Assembly: GCA_002787455.1 (NCBI GenBank)
Contig: PCWU01000060.1
Location: forward strand, 1-8,904
DNA: 8,904 nt
Direction: 5' to 3'
Origin: Gallionellaceae bacterium CG11_big_fil_rev_8_21_14_0_20_60_62
GTDB lineage: Bacteria; Pseudomonadota; Gammaproteobacteria; Burkholderiales; Gallionellaceae
Under the pieces are notes generated by a model. The model had not been told where the DNA came from and ran no database searches. It saw nothing but the letters and a program-made list of their open reading frames with translations. Numbering within the stretch: position 1 is the first letter of the stretch; every line of letters begins with the position of its first letter. Below are positions 1 through 6,955 of the stretch, piece after piece. The position numbers and the translations under genes were made by a program.

Positions 1-205
1 TGCTGAACATCAGGAACACCACGCCGAATTCGGCCAGGTGGCGCGTCCCCGGCGCGTCCGGCAACCAGCCCAGCAAATGCGGCCCGATAAGGACGCCGAC
101 GATGATGTAACCGAGCATGGCCGGAAGATGCAAGAGACGAAACAGCACCACCACCCCGACGGCGGCGGCGAGCAAAACCAGAATCAATTGCAGCGAATCA
201 GTCAT
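1..205 (-). CDS. CPA2-family monovalent cation:proton antiporter (KefB/YbaL-like), N-terminal fragment
   Basis: The reverse complement from the ATG at 205-203 gives 68 codons with no stop, and the gene continues past the left edge. The peptide starts MTDSLQLILVLLAAAVG and contains LPAMLGYIIVGVLIGPHLLG followed by HLAEFGVVFLMFS. This is the typical first part of CPA2 antiporters: a first hydrophobic helix at about residues 5-22, then the conserved Gly/Pro-rich second helix at about 29-46. Family members exchange K+ or Na+ for H+ across the inner membrane, often with C-terminal TrkA-N domains that would lie outside this window. It is divergent from kdsD and shares the 113-bp region between them. 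A GAGG purine patch lies about 13 nt before the start, too far to be a convincing ribosome site. Whether it is KefB, KefC or YbaL type cannot be decided from this fragment. Confidence 0.85.
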   Translation of the reverse strand, partial: MTDSLQLILVLLAAAVGVVVLFRLLHLPAMLGYIIVGVLIGPHLLGWLPDAPGTRHLAEFGVVFLMFS

Positions 206-318
206 GCCGCCGATGATGCCTCATCTCGGGCAAGTTGCAAAATTTGCAGCGGCTTGCGCTTGCCTGCGTTTCGGGTTTCAGCCCGACAAGGTTCGGCATT
301 TCCCCTATAATTCGTCCC
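206..318. other. Divergent intergenic region between antiporter gene and kdsD
   Basis: This 113-bp spacer holds the promoter-like TATAAT for kdsD (306-311) and a perfect short palindrome TGCAAA-A-TTTGCA (236-248). It also holds a small hairpin, TCGGGT-TTCA-GCCCGA (271-286, 6-bp stem with one G-T pair). I find no convincing minus-strand promoter for the antiporter gene. An open frame runs in from 235 in the kdsD frame, but its 28 extra residues do not resemble the KdsD N-terminus, so I treat this stretch as non-coding. Confidence 0.6.
283..311 (+). promoter_or_regulatory. Putative sigma-70 promoter of kdsD and the downstream cluster
   Basis: A perfect -10 hexamer TATAAT lies at 306-311, with CCGACA at 283-288 (4 of 6 to TTGACA) exactly 17 bp upstream. 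The expected transcription start is near 318-319, at or next to the A of the kdsD ATG (319). The message would then have essentially no 5' leader. This agrees with the absence of any Shine-Dalgarno sequence before the ATG. Prediction only; the -35 match is moderate. Confidence 0.55.
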
Positions 319-1305
319 ATGAACAAACCGCTCTCCGCTTCACCGCACGCGCTCGATCTGGCGCGCCGGGTGATTACCATCGAAGCCGATGCCGTGCGCG
401 CCCTTGCCGCGCGCATTGGAGATGATTTTTTGCGCGCGATCGAGCTGATCCTGGCCTGCCAGGGCCGGGTGATCGTCAGCGGCATGGGCAAATCCGGGCA
501 TGTCGCGCGCAAGATCGCGGCGACTTTTTCCAGCACCGGCACCCCGGCCTATTTCGTCCACCCGGGCGAGGCCAGCCACGGCGACCTCGGCATGGTGACC
601 CGGGACGATGTATTCCTCGCTCTCTCCTATTCCGGCGAAAGCGAGGAACTGCTGACCATCGTGCCCATCCTCAAACGGCAGGGTGCCAAACTCATCAGCC
701 TGACCGGCAACCCGCAGTCCACCCTGGCGCGTGAAGCCGATGTGCATCTGGATGGCGCGGTGGCGCAGGAAGCCTGTCCGATGGGGCTGGCACCGACGGC
801 CAGCACCACGGCGGCGCTGGCGCTGGGCGATGCGCTGGCGGTCGCGCTGCTCGACACCAAGGGGTTCGGCGAGGCCGACTTTGCCCGCTCGCATCCGGGC
901 GGCAGTCTGGGCCGCCGCCTGCTGACCCATGTGCGCGACATCATGCATTCCCACGCCAGCATCCCCGCCGTGCGCGAAGAGGCGACGCTGGCCGAAGCGA
1001 TTCTGGAAATGTCGCGCAAGGGATTGGGCATGACCGGTATCACGGATGAATCGCACCGCCTGCTCGGCATCTACACCGACGGCGACCTGCGCCGCACCCT
1101 GCAAAAGAAACTGGATTTCAACAGCACGCCGATCCGCAGCGTGATGTCGAGAACGCCGCGCAGTATCGCCCCCGACGCGCTGGCGGTGGAAGCGGTGCAA
1201 TTGATGGAGCAATACAGCATCACCCAGTTGCTGGTGGTGGATGAGCACAACAAACTGGTCGGCGCGCTGAACATGCACGACCTGCTGAAAGCCAAGGTGA
1301 TTTGA
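319..1305 (+). CDS. kdsD: Arabinose-5-phosphate isomerase KdsD
   Basis: KdsD interconverts D-ribulose 5-phosphate and D-arabinose 5-phosphate, the first step of cytoplasmic KDO synthesis for LPS. The product is 328 aa, the same length as E. coli KdsD. An N-terminal SIS sugar-isomerase domain (about 35-180) carries VSGMGKSGH (K58), FVHPGEASHGDLGMV (H87) and EACPMGLAPTASTTAALA. SHPGGSLGRR (H192) ends this part. Two CBS domains follow (about 205-262 and 272-328), with IYTDGDLRR between them and LVGALNMHDLL at the end. The start at 319 is chosen because residues 14-22 align with the known N-terminus. The longer frame from 235 would add 28 unrelated residues. There is no Shine-Dalgarno, and TATAAT lies 7 nt upstream, so translation may be leaderless. 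The stop overlaps the kdsC start (TGATG). Confidence 0.96.
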   Translation: MNKPLSASPHALDLARRVITIEADAVRALAARIGDDFLRAIELILACQGRVIVSGMGKSGHVARKIAATFSSTGTPAYFVHPGEASHGDLGMVTRDDVFLALSYSGESEELLTIVPILKRQGAKLISLTGNPQSTLAREADVHLDGAVAQEACPMGLAPTASTTAALALGDALAVALLDTKGFGEADFARSHPGGSLGRRLLTHVRDIMHSHASIPAVREEATLAEAILEMSRKGLGMTGITDESHRLLGIYTDGDLRRTLQKKLDFNSTPIRSVMSRTPRSIAPDALAVEAVQLMEQYSITQLLVVDEHNKLVGALNMHDLLKAKVI

Positions 1306-1826
1306 TGTCGCTCCCCTCCCGCCTCCAGCCCATCCGCCTGATCGCCTTCGATGTGGACGGCGTGCTCACCGACGGCGGTTTGTATCTGTCCGATTCCGGC
1401 GAGGAATTCAAACGCTTCAATTCGCTCGACGGGCACGGCCTGAAGATGCTCAAGGCCAGCGGCGTCGAACTGGCCATCATCACCGGGCGCCGCTCCCAAT
1501 GCGTGTCGCTGCGCGCGGCGAATCTCGGCATCCGGCATTTGCACCAGGGCGTGGAAGATAAACTGGCTACGATGAAGGCGTTGCTGGCGGAGCTGAATTT
1601 GCCGCCGCAGGCGGCGGCTTACATGGGCGACGACGTGGTCGATCTGCCGGTGATGCGCCATGTCGGCGCGGCCTTCAGCGTGCCCGGCGCGCCGCAACTG
1701 GTGCGCGACCAGGCGCACTACGTCAGCCGGCGCGCGGCCGGTTGCGGCGCGGTGCGCGAAGTGTGCGAGCTGATCATGGCGACACAGGGCACGCTGCACG
1801 CCCAACTGGCACCGTATCTGAACTGA
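1305..1826 (+). CDS. kdsC: 3-deoxy-D-manno-octulosonate 8-phosphate phosphatase KdsC
   Basis: KdsC removes phosphate from KDO 8-phosphate to give KDO, after KdsD and KdsA have acted. The 173-aa product is a compact HAD phosphatase of the C0 type, without a large cap and expected to be tetrameric. Motif I is FDVDGVLTDG with nucleophile D16 and acid/base D18. Motif II is IITGRRS (T60), motif III is K86, and motif IV is MGDDVVDLPVM (D109, D110, D113). The ATG at 1305 overlaps the kdsD TGA by one base and is preceded by AAGGTGA (1295-1301). A TTG three bases upstream would add one residue only. The stop in turn overlaps the lptC ATG as TGATG, so expression is probably coupled on both sides. Confidence 0.96.
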   Translation: MSLPSRLQPIRLIAFDVDGVLTDGGLYLSDSGEEFKRFNSLDGHGLKMLKASGVELAIITGRRSQCVSLRAANLGIRHLHQGVEDKLATMKALLAELNLPPQAAAYMGDDVVDLPVMRHVGAAFSVPGAPQLVRDQAHYVSRRAAGCGAVREVCELIMATQGTLHAQLAPYLN

Positions 1827-2410
1827 TGACCAATAAATCCCTTCCCGATAAATTGCGCGCCTGGTTGCCGCTGGTGCCACTGCTCCTGCTGTTGTTTGGC
1901 AGTTATTGGCTGAACCTGCAAGTTCAACCGTTTGTGCAACCCGACACCACCCCGCGCCATGATGTGGATTACGCGGTTGACCGGCTGGATTCGGTCGCCC
2001 TTGATGCGCAAGGTTTGCCCCATTTCAAGCTTGCCGCCGAAAGGCTGTGGCATTTCCCGGATGACGACACGACACATTTGGAGCGCCCGCACCTGACCCG
2101 TTTTTTTCCCGACCGGACACCGACTGAATTTACCGCCTTGCACGGCAGGTTAAACAACCGCAGCGAGGAGGTGATATTGCAGGATGCCGTGGTCATCAGA
2201 CAGCTTTTGGCGGATACCCCGGGGGAACGGCGTTTCGAAACCGAGTACCTGCTGGTGGAACCGAATCGCGGCTGGGCCGAAACCGCACTGCCGGTGCGCC
2301 TGACCGATCCGCGCAATACGATCGATGCGGTGGGCATGGAGCTGGATGAAAAAGCGCACACCGTCAAACTGTTGAACCGGGTCAGGGCAGTCCATGAGCC
2401 GCTCAGTTAA
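1826..2410 (+). CDS. lptC: LPS export ABC transporter periplasmic protein LptC
   Basis: LptC is the bitopic inner-membrane subunit that takes LPS from the LptB2FG transporter and passes it to LptA in the periplasm. The 194-aa product (E. coli LptC is 191 aa) has a short cytoplasmic N-terminus and one hydrophobic helix at about residues 13-31 (LPLVPLLLLLFGSYWLNLQV). A periplasmic beta-jellyroll domain follows. VDYAVDRLDSVALDAQGLPHF and a late VRLTDPRNTIDAVGM segment match the family pattern. The ATG at 1826 is chosen because it starts right before the membrane helix and overlaps the kdsC stop. The open frame extends 28 codons upstream inside kdsC but encodes nothing LptC-like. No Shine-Dalgarno is visible, so coupling to kdsC is likely. 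Sequence conservation in this family is low; context supports the call strongly. Confidence 0.93.
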   Translation: MTNKSLPDKLRAWLPLVPLLLLLFGSYWLNLQVQPFVQPDTTPRHDVDYAVDRLDSVALDAQGLPHFKLAAERLWHFPDDDTTHLERPHLTRFFPDRTPTEFTALHGRLNNRSEEVILQDAVVIRQLLADTPGERRFETEYLLVEPNRGWAETALPVRLTDPRNTIDAVGMELDEKAHTVKLLNRVRAVHEPLS

Positions 2411-2981
2411 GTCGTTTATGTGCGCGCTCCTGTTGTCTTGCCTCGCACCGGCGGCGCAGGCGGATTCGGCCGACCGGACGCAGCCGATTCATCTGGAAGC
2501 CGACCGCGTGCTGATCGACGAAATCAGCCAGTTCAGCCTGTTTGAGGGACGGGTACAGGTGCGCCAGGGCAGCATCCTGATCCGCGCCGACCGGGTGGAG
2601 GTGCGCGAAGACAGCGAGGGTTTCCAGCATCTGACCGCGTTCGGCAAACCCGCCAGTTTTCGCCAGCGCTACGAGGGCACCGAGGAATATGCCGAGGGCT
2701 ACGGCGAGCGTATCGAGTATGACACGCGCGCGGAGACGGCCGATCTGTTCGAGCGGGCACGGGTTAAACGCGGCAACGACGAAGTGCGCGGCGCGCGCAT
2801 CACCTACAGCACCCGCACCGAGGTGTTCGAGGCGCGCGGTGACGCGGCCCGGCCCGACCAAGCTTCCGGACGGGTGCGCGCCGTGTTGCAGCCAAAACCA
2901 AAGATCGCGCCGGACGCGGTTTCCCCGTTGCCGATTCAGCCGAGCGAATCGCTCTCCCCCACTTCACCGACGACGCCCTGA
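2394..2981 (+). CDS. lptA: LPS transport periplasmic protein LptA
   Basis: LptA forms the periplasmic bridge that carries LPS from LptC to LptD at the outer membrane. The 195-aa precursor has a Sec signal peptide (basic MSRSVK, hydrophobic MCALLLSCLAPA) with a likely cleavage after AAQA at residue 23. The OstA-like beta-jellyroll domain covers about residues 30-160, with IHLEADRVLIDE, LFEGRVQVRQGSILIRADRV and FGKPASFRQRYEG as typical pieces. Residues 166-195 form a Pro/Ser-rich tail with nine prolines, probably disordered. The start overlaps the end of lptC by 17 bp, and the stop is one base before lptB. The ATG at 2394 gives a complete signal peptide; a later ATG (residue 9) would remove its basic part. 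Confidence 0.94.
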   Translation: MSRSVKSFMCALLLSCLAPAAQADSADRTQPIHLEADRVLIDEISQFSLFEGRVQVRQGSILIRADRVEVREDSEGFQHLTAFGKPASFRQRYEGTEEYAEGYGERIEYDTRAETADLFERARVKRGNDEVRGARITYSTRTEVFEARGDAARPDQASGRVRAVLQPKPKIAPDAVSPLPIQPSESLSPTSPTTP

Positions 2982-2982
2982 T

Positions 2983-3705
<723 letters not shown>

Positions 3706-3728
3706 CCGCCCCGCGCCGCACAGCCAAT

Positions 3729-5153
3729 ATGAAACCCGCCCTCCAACTGCGCCAATCCCAACAGCTCCTGCTTACGCCGCAGTTGCAGCAGGCCATTCGC
3801 CTGTTGCAGCTTTCGACCCTGGAGGTGAACCAGGAAAGCGAGCGCATGCTGGAGGAGAATCCCCTGCTGGAACGGATGGACGACACGGCCAGCGCGATCC
3901 CGCATCAGGCGATGAATGATGCCGCGCCCGCGGTTGCCGGCGGCGGCGATAACCCGCCTGCCGAGAGCGAATCGCGCGAGGATTCGAACGATTGGCCGGA
4001 GCCGGTGTTCGGCAGCGCGCCTTACGCCCCGGACGACGAGGATGAGGGACATGCCGAAGTGGCCGCCGAGCGCCCCGGCATGCGCGAACATCTGCTGTGG
4101 CAACTAAACATGGGCCAGCTTGAAACGCGGGACCGTCAGCTGGTCGCCCTGCTTATCGATGCGCTGGACGAGAATGCTTATCTGGCGCAGCCGCTGGAGG
4201 AGATTCTGGAACTGCTGCCGCCGGAACTGGGGGTCACGCTGGATGATCTGGAAACCGCGCTGGTGCAATTGCAGCATCTGGATGCGCCGGGGATTGGCGC
4301 GCGCACCCTGAGCGAGTGTCTGGTGCTGCAACTGCGCGCCCTGCCGCAGGAAACACCGGGACGCGAGGCGGCACTGTCCATCGCCGCCTCCCATCTGGAT
4401 GTGATGGCCGCGCATGATTTCGCCAAACTTAAACGCCTGTTGCACTGCGATGACAAGGCCCTGCGCGGCGCGCAAAATCTGATCACCCAGTTGCAGCCGC
4501 GCCCGGGCCAGGCCTTCGAGCAGCGCGCGGCCGATTATGTGGTACCGGATGTGCTGGTCGAGCGCGTGCGGGGGATCTGGCGCGCGCGGCTCAACCCGGA
4601 GGCGATGCCCCGGCTGCGCGTCAACCAGGTGTATTCCAACATCCTGCAGCAACGCGGCGAGTCTAATGCGCAGGGATTGTCCACGCAGTTGCAGGAGGCG
4701 CGCTGGTTCATCAAGAATCTGCAGCAGCGTTTCGAGACCATCCTGCGCGTGGCGCAGGCCATCGTCGAACGCCAGCGCCAATTTTTCGAGCATGGCGACA
4801 TCGGCATGCGCCCGCTGGTGCTGCGCGAGATCGCCGAACAACTGGAACTGCACGAATCAACCATCTCGCGCGTGACCACGCAGAAGTTTATGCACACCCC
4901 GCGCGGCATCTATGAATTCAAATATTTCTTCGGCAGCGGTTTGGCAACCGAGGCGGGCGGCGCCTGTTCCTCCACCGCCATCCGCGCCCTCATCCGGCAG
5001 TTGGTAAGCGAGGAGGATGCCCGGCATCCCCACTCCGACAGCCGCATGGCAGAAATCCTGGCACAGCAGGGGATTATCGTCGCCCGCCGTACCGTGGCAA
5101 AATACCGGGAGGCCATGAATATCCCCCCGGTCAATCTTCGTAAATCACTCTAA
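3729..5153 (+). CDS. rpoN: RNA polymerase sigma-54 factor RpoN
   Basis: RpoN directs RNA polymerase to -24/-12 promoters that need AAA+ activators, classically for nitrogen, motility and other stress or nutrient genes. The product is 474 aa, close to E. coli's 477. Region I is the glutamine-rich N-terminus (LQLRQSQQLLLTPQLQQAI, about 1-50). An acidic linker rich in D, E and P follows (about 50-118), then the core-binding region. The DNA-binding C-terminal half includes the HTH region LELHESTISRVTTQKFMHTP. The RpoN box ARRTVAKYRE is intact at 452-461, just before IPPVNLRKSL. The start lies 23 nt after lptB, with only a C-rich stretch upstream and no visible Shine-Dalgarno, so coupling to lptB is possible. 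I found no -24/-12 consensus in front of any gene here. Confidence 0.97.
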   Translation: MKPALQLRQSQQLLLTPQLQQAIRLLQLSTLEVNQESERMLEENPLLERMDDTASAIPHQAMNDAAPAVAGGGDNPPAESESREDSNDWPEPVFGSAPYAPDDEDEGHAEVAAERPGMREHLLWQLNMGQLETRDRQLVALLIDALDENAYLAQPLEEILELLPPELGVTLDDLETALVQLQHLDAPGIGARTLSECLVLQLRALPQETPGREAALSIAASHLDVMAAHDFAKLKRLLHCDDKALRGAQNLITQLQPRPGQAFEQRAADYVVPDVLVERVRGIWRARLNPEAMPRLRVNQVYSNILQQRGESNAQGLSTQLQEARWFIKNLQQRFETILRVAQAIVERQRQFFEHGDIGMRPLVLREIAEQLELHESTISRVTTQKFMHTPRGIYEFKYFFGSGLATEAGGACSSTAIRALIRQLVSEEDARHPHSDSRMAEILAQQGIIVARRTVAKYREAMNIPPVNLRKSL

Positions 5154-5157
5154 CCAT

Positions 5158-5164
5158 AAAGGAG
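5158..5164 (+). promoter_or_regulatory. Strong Shine-Dalgarno of hpf
   Basis: AAAGGAG sits 6 nt before the ATG at 5171. It is the clearest ribosome-binding site in the window; most neighbours have weak or no such site. This suggests hpf is translated independently and at higher level than rpoN. Confidence 0.8.
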
Positions 5165-5170
5165 CAGGCA

Positions 5171-5494
5171 ATGAACCTCAACCTCACCGGACACCACCTC
5201 GAAATCACTCCGGCCATCCGCGAGCATATGCTGAGCAAACTGGGCAAGGTCAAACGCCATTTCGACAACGTGATCGACGTGAACGTGATTCTTTCCGTGG
5301 ATAAGCTGGTGCAGAAAGCCGAAGCCACCGTGCATGTCTCGGGCAAAAATCTGTTCGCCGAAGCCTCCGACGATAATCTGTATGTGGCGATTGACAGCCT
5401 GGTCGATTCGCTCGACCGCCAGGTGCTGAAGCACAAGGAAAAATTCGAGGCGCGCCGCTACGACCAGTCCGGCAAACCGCAAGCCGCCGAATAA
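5171..5494 (+). CDS. hpf: Ribosome hibernation-promoting factor, short form (HPF/YhbH)
   Basis: HPF binds the 30S decoding channel in starving cells and helps form inactive 100S ribosome dimers. The 107-aa product is a short-type HPF (E. coli 95 aa) without the C-terminal dimerisation domain of long HPFs. Family features are MNLNLTGHHLEITPAIREHM at the start, a middle HFDNVIDVNVILSVDK, then AEATVHVSGKNLFAEA and NLYVAIDSLVDSLDRQVLKHK. The charged tail after KEKFEARR is typical. The gene lies 17 nt after rpoN and 53 nt before ptsN, as in the rpoN-hpf-ptsN order of many proteobacteria. A strong Shine-Dalgarno fixes the start. Confidence 0.95.
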   Translation: MNLNLTGHHLEITPAIREHMLSKLGKVKRHFDNVIDVNVILSVDKLVQKAEATVHVSGKNLFAEASDDNLYVAIDSLVDSLDRQVLKHKEKFEARRYDQSGKPQAAE

Positions 5495-5547
5495 TGCGGC
5501 ACCCGGGACGGACCGGCGCGGCCCTCCTTTTCACTGGGTAATTCATC

Positions 5548-6003
5548 ATGAGCCTGATCGGCAAATATTTGACTCAGGATTGCGTTCTGCTCGACCGCGA
5601 ATCCACCAGCAAAAAACGGGTGTTCGAGCATATCGGTATCCTGTTTGAGAACACCCGCGGCATCGCCCGCGCCGAAGTCTTCGACAGCCTGTTCGCGCGC
5701 GAAAAGCTGGGCTCCACCGGGCTTGGGCAGGGCGTGGCAATTCCGCACGGCCGGGTAAAAGGCCTCAAGGATGCGATGGCCGCCTTTGTCAAGATGGAGC
5801 ATCCGATCCCGTTCGATGCGCCGGACAACTTGCCGGTCAGCTTCATTTTCATTCTGCTGGTGCCGGAGCGCGCCAACGATCTGCATTTGCAGATTCTGGG
5901 CGAACTGGCGCAAATGTTCAGCGAACCTTCATTCCGCGAAAAACTCCAGGCGACTGACGACCCGGCGGAAATCCACCGTTTGTTCACCGACGGGAAAGTC
6001 TGA
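5548..6003 (+). CDS. ptsN: PTS IIA-like nitrogen regulatory protein PtsN (EIIA-Ntr)
   Basis: PtsN is the output protein of the nitrogen phosphotransferase relay (EI-Ntr, NPr/HPr, EIIA-Ntr). It does not transport sugar but regulates targets such as potassium transport and stress or nitrogen responses, depending on its phosphorylation. The 151-aa product is a single PTS EIIA type-2 domain. The phosphorylated histidine is in LGQGVAIPHGRV (H67; E. coli H73). Other family pieces are STSKKRVFEHI, LFAREKLGSTGLG and FIFILLVPE. The ATG at 5548 is the first possible start in the frame. The upstream 53 bp has no good Shine-Dalgarno; GGGTAA at 5535-5540 is the best available. It is followed by hprK with a 6-nt gap. 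Confidence 0.95.
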   Translation: MSLIGKYLTQDCVLLDRESTSKKRVFEHIGILFENTRGIARAEVFDSLFAREKLGSTGLGQGVAIPHGRVKGLKDAMAAFVKMEHPIPFDAPDNLPVSFIFILLVPERANDLHLQILGELAQMFSEPSFREKLQATDDPAEIHRLFTDGKV

Positions 6004-6009
6004 CTCGCC

Positions 6010-6945
6010 GTGGCCGGGGTCAATATCCGCCAACTGTTCGAGGACAAGCAGGAACGCCTCGGCCTGACCTGGGTGGCCGGTGCCGATGGCGCGGATCACA
6101 GCCTCGACAGCGCCACCATGGATGCCAGTAACTGGGGGCTGATCGGCCACATGAATCTGGTGCACCCGAACTGGATTCAGGTGTTCAGCGCCACCGAACT
6201 GGATTATCTGCATTCGCTCTCTCCGGCCGCCCTGGCCGCCGCGCTGTCCAATCTGGGCAGCCACAAGCCGATCTGCCTGATCATCGCCGGCGGCACTGAC
6301 ATTCCGAATGGCTTGATAGATTTTGCCAACCGCAGCGGCACCCCGCTGTTCCGCTCGCCGCTGGGCAGCGTGCATCTGATGTGGATGGTGCGCCATTACG
6401 TGGTCAAGGCGCTGGCCGAGTCCACCTCCCGCCACGGCGTGTTCATCGATGTGCTGGGGGTGGGCGTGATGATCACCGGCGACAGCGGCGTGGGCAAGAG
6501 CGAGCTGGCGCTGGAACTGATCACACGCGGCAACGGATTGGTCGCCGATGATGTGGTCGATCTGTACCGCATCTCGCCCGAGGCGCTGGAAGGGCGTTGC
6601 CCCGACTTGCTGCGCGACATTCTGGAAGTGCGCGGACTCGGCGTGCTCAACATTCGCACCATGTTCGGCGAAACCGCCGTGCGGCGCAAGAAAAGCCTGA
6701 AACTGATCGTGCATCTGTACCGTCCGCAATCCGACGACCTGGCCAAACTCGACCGCCTGCCCCATTCGGGCAAGGAAGATATCCTCGGCGTCACCATCCG
6801 CAAAGTCGAGATTCCGGTGCTGGCCGGACGCAACCTGGCCGTGCTGGTCGAAGCCGCCGCGCGCAACTTCGTGTTGCAACAGCGCGGCATCGACACCATG
6901 CAGGAATTCATCACGCGGCAGGCGCAGCAACTGGCCGAAGACTGA
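6010..6945 (+). CDS. hprK: HPr kinase/phosphorylase HprK
   Basis: HprK phosphorylates and dephosphorylates a serine of the phosphocarrier HPr, linking energy state to the PTS-derived regulatory chain. The 311-aa product has the N-terminal domain (about 1-130) and the C-terminal kinase domain. Visible motifs are RHGVFIDVLGVGVMITGDSG with the HPrK histidine H142, and Walker A GDSGVGKS (157-164). ADDVVDL (180-185) and the family signature EVRGLGVLNIRTMFG (206-220) follow. Start is a GTG at 6010, chosen because VNIRQLFEDKQERLGL fits the family N-terminus and no upstream start exists in frame. A GGGAAAG patch lies about 12 nt before it. Its presence is typical for Betaproteobacteria and unlike E. 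coli. The expected partner genes for HPr and Enzyme I are not in this window. Confidence 0.95.
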   Translation: MAGVNIRQLFEDKQERLGLTWVAGADGADHSLDSATMDASNWGLIGHMNLVHPNWIQVFSATELDYLHSLSPAALAAALSNLGSHKPICLIIAGGTDIPNGLIDFANRSGTPLFRSPLGSVHLMWMVRHYVVKALAESTSRHGVFIDVLGVGVMITGDSGVGKSELALELITRGNGLVADDVVDLYRISPEALEGRCPDLLRDILEVRGLGVLNIRTMFGETAVRRKKSLKLIVHLYRPQSDDLAKLDRLPHSGKEDILGVTIRKVEIPVLAGRNLAVLVEAAARNFVLQQRGIDTMQEFITRQAQQLAED

Positions 6946-6955
6946 TGGGCAGCTG

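Noticed and set aside
271..286. Small hairpin TCGGGT-TTCA-GCCCGA upstream of kdsD
   Set aside because: Only a 6-bp stem with a G-T pair, overlapping the putative -35 box; no evidence it acts as an RNA structure.
235..318. N-terminal extension of kdsD from a TTG at 235
   Set aside because: The 28 extra residues are unlike KdsD. The 328-aa form from ATG 319 matches the family length and alignment, and a TATAAT lies inside the extension.
787..805. TGGCAC sequences (also near 1808, 5059 and 7735) as sigma-54 promoters
   Set aside because: None has a TTGC element at the required spacing, and all lie inside coding sequence.
340..1278. Long minus-strand open frame (312 codons) opposite kdsD
   Set aside because: It is a shadow of the GC-rich kdsD coding frame. 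Its product is rich in H, Q, R and A with no recognisable motif, while the plus strand encodes a full-length conserved enzyme.
4104..4853. Minus-strand open frame (249 codons) opposite rpoN
   Set aside because: Shadow of rpoN, with no domain-like sequence and no ribosome site.
5495..5547. Possible terminator or promoter between hpf and ptsN
   Set aside because: The GC-rich stretch followed by CCTTTT gives only 3-4 bp stems, and no -10/-35 or -24/-12 pattern is visible.
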